Below are positions 35,567 through 46,170 of a stretch of DNA of 64,000 nt, piece after piece; positions within the stretch are counted from its first letter, which is position 1; every line of letters begins with the position of its first letter. A program made the translations under genes and the position numbers. Where the stretch lies: positions 2,616,418 to 2,680,417 of the forward strand of contig JANJXV010000130.1 in assembly GCA_024803745.1 (NCBI GenBank), read 5' to 3'. The notes below the pieces were generated by a model. The model was given only the letters and a program-made list of their open reading frames with translations, made no database searches and had not been told where the DNA came from. Source of the stretch: Megascapheus bottae. Its lineage: Eukaryota; Chordata; Mammalia; Rodentia; Geomyidae.

Positions 35567-35967
35567 GCAGAGATTTGCAATAGAGCAAAAAAACCTTGAT
35601 ACAAAAGGCCATATAGTAGGACGCTAAATGAAAGGATCTCTAGGATATAGAAACATAAGCCATATAATGAATGCTTGTTGTTCTTAAGTACTATGTTATC
35701 TCTCATGTCTTTTGCTGTCCCTTGGTTATCTCATATTGTTACAGTATCTCACTTTGTTACCTGATATATCGGATATATTTGTATTTGGTTATTTGAATTT
35801 GGATAGGGAACGGGGGAAAACAAGATGAGGGGTGGGGGTGAGGGGAGGGAAATGGGGACCAAGGCATGTGGAAGGGTATCAATGTATGGGAATTAATGCA
35901 CCATCTATCTGGCAAATATCATGTAACCTTTCTATTAATTACAATAAAAAATATATGAAAAAAAAGA
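35567..35967 (+). mobile_element. L1 3' UTR, 5'-truncated
   Basis: It starts at 'tagcagagatttgcaatag' and runs through 'ttgttgttcttaagtactat', the G-rich 'aggggtgggggtgagggg' region, 'caccatctatctggcaaata' and 'ctattaattacaataaaaaa' to the A-tail. Non-coding. Confidence 0.9.
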
Positions 35968-36099
35968 ATCCCAACTTGTGCCACTAGTTGTTACACAAAC
36001 AAATACCAGTTCTGCTATACTCAGCTGGTATTTGTCTGGTATACTCAGCTTTTGCACAGCTCATTTTCCAACCTAAAAAGAGCTTCTCTTGCAAGCAAT

Positions 36100-36540
36100 C
36101 TAAACACTGATAACAGATTGAAGCCTAATCTGTCTCATGCCTAACCTCTGCCTGCTTTCACTACCCTCCAAAAACACACTTTCATACGAGGAAAAAGTAA
36201 CTTTAATTTTAGATGATTCCAACTGTCTTAAGGTTCCACCAGGTTACTGCTGGCTTGTTTTGAAGCTGATTGCTTCATTACTGCTTTCAGGGGAATTAAT
36301 ATCAACTGCCTGCTTGCTGTCCTTGTTAATATCTTTAAAACTTCTTGATTTGGGCCCCTGATAGAAAGACACCCAATGATGGGGCAGTGATTTCTCTATC
36401 TTCCCGTAAGTGTCTGATCTCATTAATTAATGAGGTGACCAGGGAGCTGGACTCACTTGTCACTATTAGACAGCTAATATAATAATCAAGACTCGTGCGG
36501 GCAAAGTATGAGAACAAAAACCTTTCTGCTCCCCTCCTTT
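36100..36540. other. Candidate conserved non-coding element with homeodomain palindrome
   Basis: Repeat-free. It holds a perfect 16-bp palindrome, ctcattaattaatgag (36419-36434), which offers TAAT/ATTA half-sites for a paired homeodomain dimer. Further AT-rich sites flank it ('ggggaattaatatcaac', 'cttgttaatatcttta'). Function is inferred from texture. Confidence 0.35.
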
Positions 36541-37244
36541 GTCAAGCTGACAAATGACCTATCCTAATGTGGGCCTCTTTTAATAGTAAATATTTTATAA
36601 ACACAAATGCTAAGGAAACAACAAGACAAGTTTATTCCACTCCAAACAATTTGGAATGACATATATACAAGGCCAGAAACCCAGCTCTAGGAGTTCCAAC
36701 AAGTGGAGTCTTGCCACTTACCTCAATTTCCCAAATAAAGAGCAGAATGGTGCTGAAGGGCAAGAAGAGCAGACTTACTATGCAATGTGAGTACAGAGTA
36801 ATGTAGGAAGAGACAAAGTAAACACTTCAGTTAACCTTTACAGAGATGAACTTTAGGTTTAAAAATAGGAAGAACTGAGGCAGAACACTAGGGGTATGTA
36901 TAATTATTCAACTGTCTCAGATAAAGTTGGGGATAGTATCTCAGGAACTACCAGGGAGGACCTGGGCTCAATAAAAAGTAATTTATATATGAATGTATGC
37001 TTTATTTTCTCCAGGGGTTCACTCTCCTAGGAATTAATGTAACAGAAATAGTAGTAAATTTCAACAAAATAAAGTTAGATTGAGTGATGTGTATCTCAGT
37101 GTATATAAAGAAGCAAAGGAAGACAGCAAACTAAATGTCCAAAGACTAGGACAGATATAAAATGGCATCTGAAACACTAGTTTAAAATTTTATTCATTTA
37201 TATGTTATTTTTCATTTTTTGTTGAGTTTATTGAAGTTTTGTTT

Positions 37245-37432
37245 TTGTTTTTGTCTTGCCAGTTCTAGAGCTTGAACTCAGGGCCTGAGCCCTGATCTTG
37301 GGCTTTCTCAAGGCTAGCACTCTACCAATTGAGCTGCAGCACTACTTCCAGCTTTTTCTGTGTATGTCATACCAAGGCTTCATGCATACAAAGCAAGCAC
37401 TCTATCACTAGGCCATGCTCCTGGCCCTAATT
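37245..37432 (-). mobile_element. IDL-Geo type dimeric SINE, antisense
   Basis: Geo half: 'gcttgaactcagggcctgag', 'gggctttctcaaggctagca', 'ctctaccaattgagctgcag'. IDL half: 'ttctgtgtatgtcataccaa', 'ggcttcatgcatacaaagca', 'atcactaggccatgctcctg'. The B-box segment is deleted, unlike the copy at 28203. A poly-T-rich left flank marks its tail. Confidence 0.85.
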
Positions 37433-37829
37433 AGTTCTTTACATGTTGTGGTTACTAACTTTTGGTCTGGTAATTCACAGACGGTATCTACCTAGAAGAA
37501 AGGGGATGCTAAAAACACAACAAACACAGGCCTAAAGGTCAGTAAGAGGGACAGTACAGTGGGAGAAGGGAAAGATCATTGTGGTATATAAAAACTGAGA
37601 GAAGAAAAAAGATATTATAAAGGGGTATCATGGAATTAGAGAGCTCTTATTCATACAGAAATCCTTCCAAGGGTATCCTGTAACATCACTTCCCATCATC
37701 TTCAACATCCTTTCAGTCTCTGAAGGATACAGGTTTACAGAATGAAGCATGGGTGTCCACCAGGGAGATGTGGGAATTTTATTTCACCTCTGTGGACTTC
37801 AGCAAGCTGCTAGATATTCCAGAGATGTA

Positions 37830-38000
37830 AATTCCACGTGCAAGCCACTTCATGCACTAAGCATGCATTCGTAGGCATTAATTAAGCTGCATTAAGTCAG
37901 TCAGCTCAAATAAGGCTGGACATTAACAAGGTGGACTGGATCATTTTCAGAAGTTGCTTTCTGCTCCCATTAGCAGACTGATTATACTCTAGCTCTCATT
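37830..38000. other. Repeat-free AT-site cluster
   Basis: 'ggcattaattaagctgcatt' and adjacent 'cattagcagactgattata' give several homeodomain-type cores in single-copy-looking sequence. Low-confidence enhancer candidate. Confidence 0.22.
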
Positions 38001-38337
38001 CAGGGGCATGTCACCAAACTGTCTACCAAAAGGTACATTACAAGAATGCAAAATTTTAAACACTGAATATCTGAGGAAAACAATAAGAATATTGAACACT
38101 GGAGTCACGCTTTTTTACCTCTTCAGCAAAAGTAGTAATCAACACAAATGTTTACTGTTTGGAACTGCTGAACCTAAAATATGTATGTGGATGGAAATGC
38201 AATGTCCACAGGATCTGTTTGCAATGTACTAGCTATTACACTGCAAACAAAATTACTTCTTATGTAAAATGTATCCCACATGCTCAGAATCCATCCCGAT
38301 CAACACACTGAAGTATAACTTATGATCCAGAAATGAA

Positions 38338-38575
38338 ATTATGTATCTGACTTGGTTACCTGGTGTATTGTATATATGTTTATTTGCTTATTTGAAATGG
38401 GGAAAGGAATGGAGAAAACAAGATGATTGGGAGGGGGTAGGAGAAGGGAAAGGGGGCAAAAACATGAGAAAGTGTATCAAGGTTGGAGAAGTAATGTCCC
38501 CACTACCTGACAAATATAACTGTATCCCCTCTGTACCTTATCCAGACAATAAAATATAAAAAAAAATCTTTAAAG
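38338..38575 (+). mobile_element. L1 3' UTR end, diverged subfamily
   Basis: 'gacttggttacctggtgtat', 'tgcttatttgaaatggggaa', 'gggagggggtaggagaaggg', 'gagaaagtgtatcaaggttg', 'ctgtatcccctctgtacctt', then the A-tail. It ends in 'ctctgtac' as the older L1s do, so it is an intermediate between the two 3' UTR types seen here. Confidence 0.8.
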
Positions 38576-38884
38576 AATAAAAGAAGAAATTATGGACACA
38601 CTCCAATTAAAAATAACATTTCATAGAACATAACTCTTATTCATTATGCATCTACCAATGCTTCAGAAAAACACTGACAACTCTTCACAGAGAGCCTTGA
38701 TCTACTTCACCAAACAACACAATGTAGGTGAATTAAAGAGAAACTATAGGCAACCTTTTATGACTTATATAACAACTTCCTGGAATAACTTCAAAAGTTA
38801 ACTGTACAAAAATAAAATGGTTAATGTTAAATACTAGCTCTAAGATTTAAAAGATTTTAAATTACTTAATATTTCTGATTCATA

Positions 38885-39003
38885 TTTTTTTCATTCATAT
38901 ATGTATTATTTGCCTTTTATATATATCAGACACTATTTCAGGCTCTGGGACTACAGAAATGAATAAAAGATACTACAATCTCTGCCTTTATATTGTTTTA
39001 ATT
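38885..39003 (-). mobile_element. L2 relic, antisense
   Basis: 'cagacactatttcaggctct' and 'gggactacagaaatgaataa' followed by 'ctctgcctttatattg' follow the reversed L2 end (gccaggcactgttctaggcgctgggg...). Confidence 0.5.
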
Positions 39004-39187
39004 TTATTCTTAATTAGAATAATATAGTAGCTATTGAAGATGAAGGCAAAAGATTCATTGCCTATGTAAGTATTCTGTCACAAAAATTAATAACTGAACT
39101 TCAAAGAAAAAGACAACACATGTCTTCAAAACTTTACAAGAAGTGAAATACATGGTATTTCTTCCAGTAAACAATAGCAAGTTGTAA

Positions 39188-39410
39188 CCTGGAGCCATGG
39201 CTCGTGCCTGTAATCCCAGCTATTCAAGAGGCTGAAATCTGAGAATCCTGATTCAAAGTAAGCCCAAGCACAAAAGCCTGTGAGATTCTTATCTCCAATT
39301 AACCACCAGAAAACAGGAAGTGATGCTATAGCTCAAGTGGTAGAGTGCTTGCCTTGAGCTGAAGAGCTCAGGCCCAGAATTCAAGTCTCACGACTGACAA
39401 AAAAAAGAAG
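39188..39410 (+). mobile_element. Composite 7SL-like/Geo-type SINE, near complete
   Basis: Reference-quality copy for the window: 'ctcgtgcctgtaatcccagc', 'tattcaagaggctgaaatct', 'gagattcttatctccaatta', 'gctcaagtggtagagtgctt', 'gccttgagctgaagagctca', 'ggcccagaattcaagtctca', then a short A-tail. It joins a 7SL/B1-like head to a Geo-like tail. Confidence 0.88.
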
Positions 39411-39629
39411 CAAAATTAGTAAGTATTAATAACTTAATAATTTAAAGATATATCCTGGCTTTTCATTAAAATTTCAAAAAATCAGATAAACTAGCATCTA
39501 CAGTAAGGAAAAGGCAAACACTAATGAGTTATTTAAAAAATACAAGAGAAAAAAATATTAATTAGTGCCAGTTAGGTCAAAGAAGTGACCAAAATTCAAA
39601 TGCTATTAATATTCCAACTGGACTTCTCT

Positions 39630-39785
39630 TTTCGTAGTATTAGGAATTGAACTCTGAGCCTCGTACTTGTTAGAGAAGCACTCTACCACTTCAGCCAAGT
39701 CTCCAGCTGCTTTTTATGTTCACAGTTTTCCAGGTAGAGTTGCGTTGTGCCCAGTTAGATCTGAGCTGTGATTCTACTTGTACAT
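39630..39785 (-). mobile_element. ID-type SINE fragment, antisense
   Basis: 'gtattaggaattgaactctg', 'agcctcgtacttgttagaga', 'agcactctaccacttcagcc', 'aagtctccagc' form a reversed ID-like unit. A short 7SL-like remnant may follow ('tagatctgagctgtgatt'). Confidence 0.55.
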
Positions 39786-39789
39786 CCTC

Positions 39790-42700
39790 ATGTCCTGGGC
39801 CACCAATCCCCATTTAGCCTGTGGGCTATGGAGAGGGAAAGCAACAGAAAACTATCTATTGGAGTTCCTATAAGTATCACTGTGGATGTCAATGATTTCA
39901 AGAAAATTCATCAAATATGGACTTCAGAATTTTGTTTGAGAAAGTGGTCTCATAGTACCTTACATTCATATTCTTATTTCCAAAACAGAAAGCTATCCAT
40001 TATGCCAACAATGATGTAAGAAACAACCCTGGTACTTTTCTCAAATGTCCTACAGGCTTAAGTCTTCTCTGTTTTGATGGCTACTTGCCGCAGGAATATG
40101 TGCTACATTATAAGATAAAAACAGAATCGGCCAGGCATCGGTTAGAATTTATTATTGTAATCAACATGATAAACACATTGTTGATAACAAGCACCATAAA
40201 CAATCTGTTTTACACTTAATGTAACACTAAAAACATATTTAATTGCGTCACTATTATTCTAGGTGTTGAATTGTTTCCAATTTATTTTGTAGAGCCATGA
40301 CAATGAAACTGAACTGCAATCACAGATGCAACTATGAATTTTTAATTTTTCATAAATCATAAGTAATATGTCCATAAATGCATAGCTGTCCTTGAGATGA
40401 TGGATTTTTTTATTCTAGAAATATAGTGGAATCTGTTTAGAGTGCAAACTTAGCTAACTCAGCAGTCCTGTGCAGCTGAGTGACAATGGACATGTAGAAA
40501 TTTTATTTTCTGTAGGACAATTTTTTGCAAATTATCAGATGCTTATTTTTTTCTCTTTTCATGGTATTCTGACAGCACACTCATTGAAAATGGTAAAGTA
40601 GTTGAGCTCCAACCATTTAGCTTCAGGATCAATTTCTCAGAGGAAAGCTGAATTGGAATGAAAGAATACTGATACTGAATTTCTCACTATTAGCATATAT
40701 AAGCTAATTTCCATTCATAATGACCAAGAATGTTTTCCTCCCCATTTCTGTAACTAGGGCAACAGCCATTTTGAACTGTAGTAGAGGGCATAATGGAAAC
40801 AAAAAAAAGTAGAAAATTCTATTTAAGTAGAAGCTGCAGCATTTGAGTATAAACTGTATTTGCCTGGCTATCTATCTACATAAATATTCTCTGAAGGAGG
40901 AACAGAAACAGATCCCACCACCAGCCATATACAAGGACGTTACAGAAGTCAATAGATGGAGCAAGCAAGGTGATACACTTTATAAAAAGAACCCATGGCT
41001 ATATAACTGTCTGTTCCAATATATTTTCTTATCTCTGATTTTTATATGTGGGAGGAAGGCAAGGAGGAATCAAAGCTTGCAAGGAGAATTTTAGCTAGTT
41101 ATTTTGCTAATTTAACGTTCAGCATCTGGTCCACCTGCTGCTGAGCACAACTACAAGCAATCCAACACTGACCATGAAATGCTTACTGAAAAATAATGAA
41201 GACTTGACTTTTGACTGAAATTCTTTGCAAGTGAATTAACAACATTCAGGCTTATTAAAACCAGTCAATAACTAACCACACTTTTGCTTTTGAACTATTT
41301 TAACAGATAGCTGCTTTATGTGGTTTCATATATCTCCTAAGCTCACAAACATTTGCATTTTCTTTATGTCTTAAAAAATAACTGCTGTGGGTTTTTCATT
41401 CTTATCCTCTTAAGCACTGAAGTTTCCCATATGAAATTTTAGTCTGGACCTTTTCTGTTTTACAGTGGTAAGAGAAGAATAAGTTACTAATTAACTCTAA
41501 AGTAGAGGCATATATAATTTTCAACATATTCTTTGGAAATTCAAATTGACTGAGGAAAACACTACACTTATTTCTTGGGCTGAAAAATGTGAGACTTTGC
41601 CAAGGTAAGTGCTTGCTTATGCATGAAAAATTTAAGTTAGAAAAATTTGATGCAATGACGGGTCGTCTTCCAATAGCAACATGATTTTTTATTATTTTTC
41701 TGGAGGTACTGTAGGATAAAGTTTTCTAATATTCCCTGCAATATGCACACAATCCTAAATCTAGGAGTCCTTGAAGAATGCCATAGTTCTATATGGCACA
41801 TCATACCCATATGGAATTTATGCCAATTAGTAGATATTTTCTTTTCCTTTGTCTACCAAAATCCACTTCTAGAAATACTGGAAAGAAGTTTTTCCTCTCA
41901 TTCAGAGGCTTCCTTTTAATCAAAGACAATAACTTCTATATGAAAGGAAGAATAAGGTTTGGCCTATGAGAAGAAATATAAAGGCTTGTATTGGGGAGAA
42001 GTGCCAAAGTAATTACAATATTCATAAAACTTCTCAAAACATTGGTGACAGGTCCAAAACTAATTACCGATTGAAGAAGCAAACTAGACTATATACAAAC
42101 TAGTTTGATAGTTCTATGGGCAATCAATAACACTGCAACCAATGTGGCCTGAAGTCTTCAAAGACAGAGCCTATTCTCATGGTCCCTAAATAAACACAAA
42201 AGTCTGTTTTAGTAGATTAACTGCATTAAAGATTCTAAATTCCAAATAGCGGTTATATCACATCCATGGTGTTTCCCCAGAACTGTGTAGTCCTCTCCCA
42301 TTCGGACTGTAGGCTTGACCATGTGACTTGCTCTAGCAAATAAGATACTAGTCTATGTATCCCAAGTACAGGTTTTTTAAAGTATGCATATTTTTGCTTT
42401 CTTTCTTTTGTTAATGAGCTGACTCATTCCTAGATCCTTACTATGACCAAAATAAAGTGAGCTAATCTTGTATGAGTGAGGGATATGAAAGAGATGGAGT
42501 GAAGCTGAGTTGTCCAAGCTAATATCATTCTAGTCTAGGCTCCTTTGTTAAACTGTCAACTGACAACAGATATGTAAGCTAGCCCAACTTGGATTACCTG
42601 CATCCTACACTGTTATATAACCACTGAGATAACACATAGACTCATGATAATAATGTGAATATTCTAAATCTCTTCATTTCATGATTATTTGTTACACAGT

Positions 42701-43245
42701 ATTTTAACAGCAACAAGTAATAGGATTGCATTTGGTTACATTCTGAAAACTTTGTTAGATTCTTACGAAAAACACTTTTTTTGACTGAATAGGCTGAGTA
42801 ACTGAACACAATAATCTTACCCGTTCTTTTCTCCCCTCAGTACTTGTAAAGGAAATGCTTTATAGCTTTGATAATTTCCCTATAATTATGACTGCTTGCA
42901 TTTAGGTATGATATACATATTAATCAAACTTACTTACGGCCCTTATTCAACTTCCATGTCAACATTTTAAACTGTTACTTAAAAGTAGTCTTTAGACCAG
43001 AAAAGAAACAGCATCCTAAAAAATTAATGTTTCATTTGGAAAGTAAACTATCCTTAAGTGATGGGTAAACAATTTAAAAGGCAAATCCTACTCCAGCATA
43101 TGAAACAGCTTACTCAGGCAGTCTTTGGCTACTAAATTTCTCTTTACATATTTTCAGTAATAGCTAGGTGGAAAATGAGAATCAGTCAATCTAATTATTT
43201 ATTGTGTTAGAACTCAAAGATCATTCTATAGGTATCCTTCATTTC
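39790..43245. other. Long AT-rich stretch without recognised gene or repeat
   Basis: About 3.4 kb with only short frames (longest 83 codons). Part of it (40270-40800) is repeat-free with AT-rich sites. I cannot name any family or RNA gene. Confidence 0.35.
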
Positions 43246-43799
43246 TTTTTTTTCATATATTTTTATTGTAATTAATAGAAGGGTTACATGATATTTGCCA
43301 GATAGATGGTGCATTAATTCCCATACATATGTCTTGGTATCCATTACCCTCCCCCTCACCCCCACCTCTCATCTTGTTTTCCCCCGTTCCCTAATCAATT
43401 TCAAATAACCAAATACAAATATATCCGATATATCAGGTAACAAAGTGAGATACTGTAACAATATGAGATAACCAAGGGACAGCAAAGGAGATGAGAGATA
43501 ACATAGTACCATAAGAACAGCAATCATTCATTATATGGCTTATGTTTCTATATCCTAGAGATCCTTTCATTTAGCGTCCTACTATATGGCCTTTTGTATC
43601 AAGGTTTTGCTCTATTCCAAATCTCTGCTAGTAGAGCCCAAGGTTTCTACTGCTTATGATAAATAAGGGAAACCATTGAGCCTAAGTTCCTTTGAGTCTG
43701 GCTTACTTCACTTAATATGATCTTTTCTAAGTCTTTCCATTTCCTAACAAATGGGGCAATGTCATTCTTTCTGACAGCAGCATAGAATTCCATTGTGTG
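43246..43799 (-). mobile_element. Young L1 3' end, antisense half of a head-to-head pair
   Basis: It starts with a T-rich tail and 'tattgtaattaatagaaggg', runs through 'ccctccccctcacccccacc', 'ctaagttcctttgagtctgg' and 'tttctgacagcagcatagaa', and ends at 'ttccattgtgtg' (complement of ORF2 '...cacaatggaa'). Its 5' truncation point touches a sense-oriented L1 terminus. Confidence 0.88.
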
Positions 43800-43866
43800 C
43801 ACCTGCTATCTGGCAAATATCATGTAATCCTTTTACTAATTACAATACAAAAAATTTTAAAAAAAG
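43800..43866 (+). mobile_element. L1 3' terminus (last ~60 bp), sense half of a head-to-head pair
   Basis: 'cacctgctatctggcaaata' to 'cttttactaattacaatac' plus an A-rich tail, directly abutting the antisense copy on its left and an ORF2-containing sense copy on its right. Confidence 0.8.
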
Positions 43867-44872
43867 TTTAAAAAAATGGCCTATAGACACATGAAGAAAT
43901 GCTCAACATCTCTGGTCATAAAAGAAATGCAAATCAAAACAACTCTAAGATTCCACCTCACTCCAGTTAGAATGGCCAGGATCAGGAAAACGAATAACAA
44001 CAGATGCTGGAGGGGATGTGGCCAGGAGGGATCACTACTACACTGTTGGTGGGAGTGCAAATTCGTTCAATCACTATGGAAAGCAGTGTGGCAGTGCCTC
44101 AAAAGGCTAAACATAGAACTCCCCTATGACCCAGCCATTCCACTACTTGGCATTTATCCAACCAACCAGAAACAAGGACATACTAAACCCACTAGCACAA
44201 CAATGTTCATTGCAGAACTATTCACCATAGCATAGATATGGAACCAACCTAGATGTCCCTCAGTGGATGAGTGGATCAACAAGTTGTGGTATTTGTACAC
44301 AATGGAATTCTATGCTGCTGTCAGAAAAACGACATCGCCCCATTTGTTAGGAAATGGAAAGACTTAGAAAACATCATAGTAAGTTAAGTAAGCCAGACTC
44401 AAAGGAACTTAGGCTCAATGGTTTCCCTCATTCGTCATAATCAGTGGAAACCTTGGGCTCTACCAGCAAAGACCTGCAATAGAGCAAAATCTTGATACAT
44501 AAGGCCATATAGTATGAAGCTAAATGAAATGAACTCCAGGATATTGAAACAAAAGCCATGTAACGAATGATTGTTGTCCTTAATGTACTATGTTGTCTCT
44601 CATCTCCTTTGCTGTCCCTTGGTTATCTCATATTGTTATAGTATCTCACTTTGTTATCTGATATATTGAATTTATTTCTACTTGGTTATTTGAAATTTGA
44701 TAGGGAAGGGGGGAAAACCAAGACGGGTGGGGGGACGGGGGGGAGGATAATGAGTACCAAGACATGTGAAAGGGTATCAATGTATGTGAATTAATGCACC
44801 TTCTATCTGGCAAATATCATGTAACCCTTTTACTAATTATAATAAAAAATTTAAAAAAATAAAGAATGAATT
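43867..44872 (+). mobile_element. Young L1: ORF2 C-terminus plus 3' UTR
   Basis: An open frame of 119 codons (43876-44235) encodes the end of L1 ORF2p with the Cys/His-rich motif region: '[20 protein letters not shown]', then '[14 protein letters not shown]', then '[10 protein letters not shown]'. Where family members continue with Lys there is a TAG stop, and a later 1-bp lesion disrupts the remaining frame, so it is dead. The 3' UTR is complete, with the G-rich tract at 44703-44746 and the A-tail at 44850-44870. Closest relatives in the window are 50343 and 62385. Confidence 0.93.
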
Positions 44873-45079
44873 CTTGTTCTACCTACATCATGACTCTCTT
44901 GGCATCTTCAAAAGCAAATGCCCTAACAAACTGGTCAGAAGCACATGAGCCAAAGAGCAAGGAGGGAAAAATATCACCTTTACAGCAGATCCAATGTTTT
45001 TAAGCAGCCTTTGTACCAAGTGTTGTTGTGAAGGAACCCTCGCTCTCTGAAACAGCTAATGAAAATTTAAAACGGTATA

Positions 45080-45295
45080 ACCACGTCAGAAAACGTGTTT
45101 GCTGTTTCTCCAAACCTTAAACACCCACCTACTGTATGATTAAGGTATTCATGCCTCGCAATGCATTCCAGAAAGAAAGAAAAAAAACAGCATATACTGC
45201 TACAAAGACTTGTGCACACATGTTCACAGCAGCTTTATGTGTGGGGAAACATAAAAATAAAACAGTAATAGCCAACGGAAGCTCCACATTTGTGC
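45080..45295 (+). mobile_element. Ancient L1M ORF2 fragment
   Basis: 'cacctactgtatgattaagg', 'cctcgcaatgcattccagaa', 'acaaagacttgtgcacacat', 'gttcacagcagctttatgtg', 'aatagccaacggaag' follow the C-terminal ORF2 of old mammalian L1s. It stops abruptly where the CpG-rich block starts. Confidence 0.65.
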
Positions 45296-45542
45296 ACCAG
45301 TCTTGAGCACGGACACTCAGGCTGCCGGCCCAAGTGCAAGGGCCAGGAAGGCACCGAGCGGCTGAGCTGTGGTTATAACTCTTCCTTATCTGACAGCTAA
45401 TGAAATGTAAACAAAAGCCGTCTCACCGTGACTCCCGCAAGACACAGACTCAACAATCTTCACGGCAAAAACCAAAAAATGAAAAATCCCACTGGAAGGC
45501 TTCACGCATTGCACGCTTCAGGCCTGGGAAATGCGCCCAGGG

Positions 45543-45667
45543 GCAACTTCGCGCATGCGCAGATCCTCCCGCCTGAGAGACACGCGCAAGGCGCAACTTC
45601 GCGCAGGTGCAGATCCTCCAGCCTGAGCTGCACAAGGCACAACTTCGCGCATGCACAGATCCTCCCA
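45543..45667. repeat. Three-unit ~48-bp tandem repeat with NRF1-type sites
   Basis: The anchor 'aacttcgcgca' starts at 45545, 45595 and 45641 (spacing 50 and 46 bp), each followed by 'agatcctcc(c/a)'. Unit 1 contains the perfect palindrome gcgcatgcgc (45551-45560) in a full NRF1 consensus context. Units 2 and 3 carry gcgcaggtgc (45601) and gcgcatgcac (45647), one or two changes away. Confidence 0.93.
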
Positions 45668-46072
45668 AAACCTACCAGCCCAGTCAAGGCCCCTCGTTCC
45701 TCCCAGACCATGAGGCCCCAGCCCCATGCAGGCCCCGTGCAGCCCCCGTGTCGCCCCAACTGGGGTCTCTACTCCCTGGTTCATTCACCTGCAAGCCCCG
45801 GCACAGATACCTGAAAGACCTGGTCTCTTTCTTCCTCAGGGTCAGGGGTGTTAGGGGTGGGGAAGAGGACGCCCTTGTCCTTCCTGGGGTTCTTTCTACT
45901 TTGAGCGGCTAAACGCGGCCCCTGGTCACTTACCGGGCTCCTCAGCTCTGGGAGACACGTTTGAGGCAATGGCGGGTGTTGAGCTTCGCGTGTTTGTGGG
46001 GAGAAGGGCATCAGGGCCACCTGCTCGCGGCTGCCATCGTGGGCCATGAGCTGGGAGCGTGGCCTTGGCAAA

Positions 46073-46170
46073 CACGCATGCTCACTGAGCACCAAGGGTC
46101 GTGGCCCAGCGAAGAGCACGCATGCTCAGTGAGCACGAGGGCCAAGGCCCAGTGAAGAGCACGCATGCAG
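46073..46170. repeat. Three-unit ~44-bp tandem repeat
   Basis: 'cacgcatgc' starts at 46073, 46117 and 46160. The intervening units share 'tca(c/g)tgagcac', 'agggcc/agggtcg' and 'ggcccag(c/t)gaagag'. The third, truncated unit runs straight into the segment containing AAGATGGC, so the array and that segment probably belong to one element or promoter. Confidence 0.92.

Noticed and set aside
43876..44235. Functional reverse-transcriptase gene
   Set aside because: Only the C-terminal part of L1 ORF2 is present, with a premature stop and a later frame lesion. It has no endonuclease or polymerase domain.
45428..45912. Overlapping frames of 72-128 codons on both strands
   Set aside because: The tandem repeat gives the same peptide phrase in several frames, which is a repeat effect and not coding evidence.
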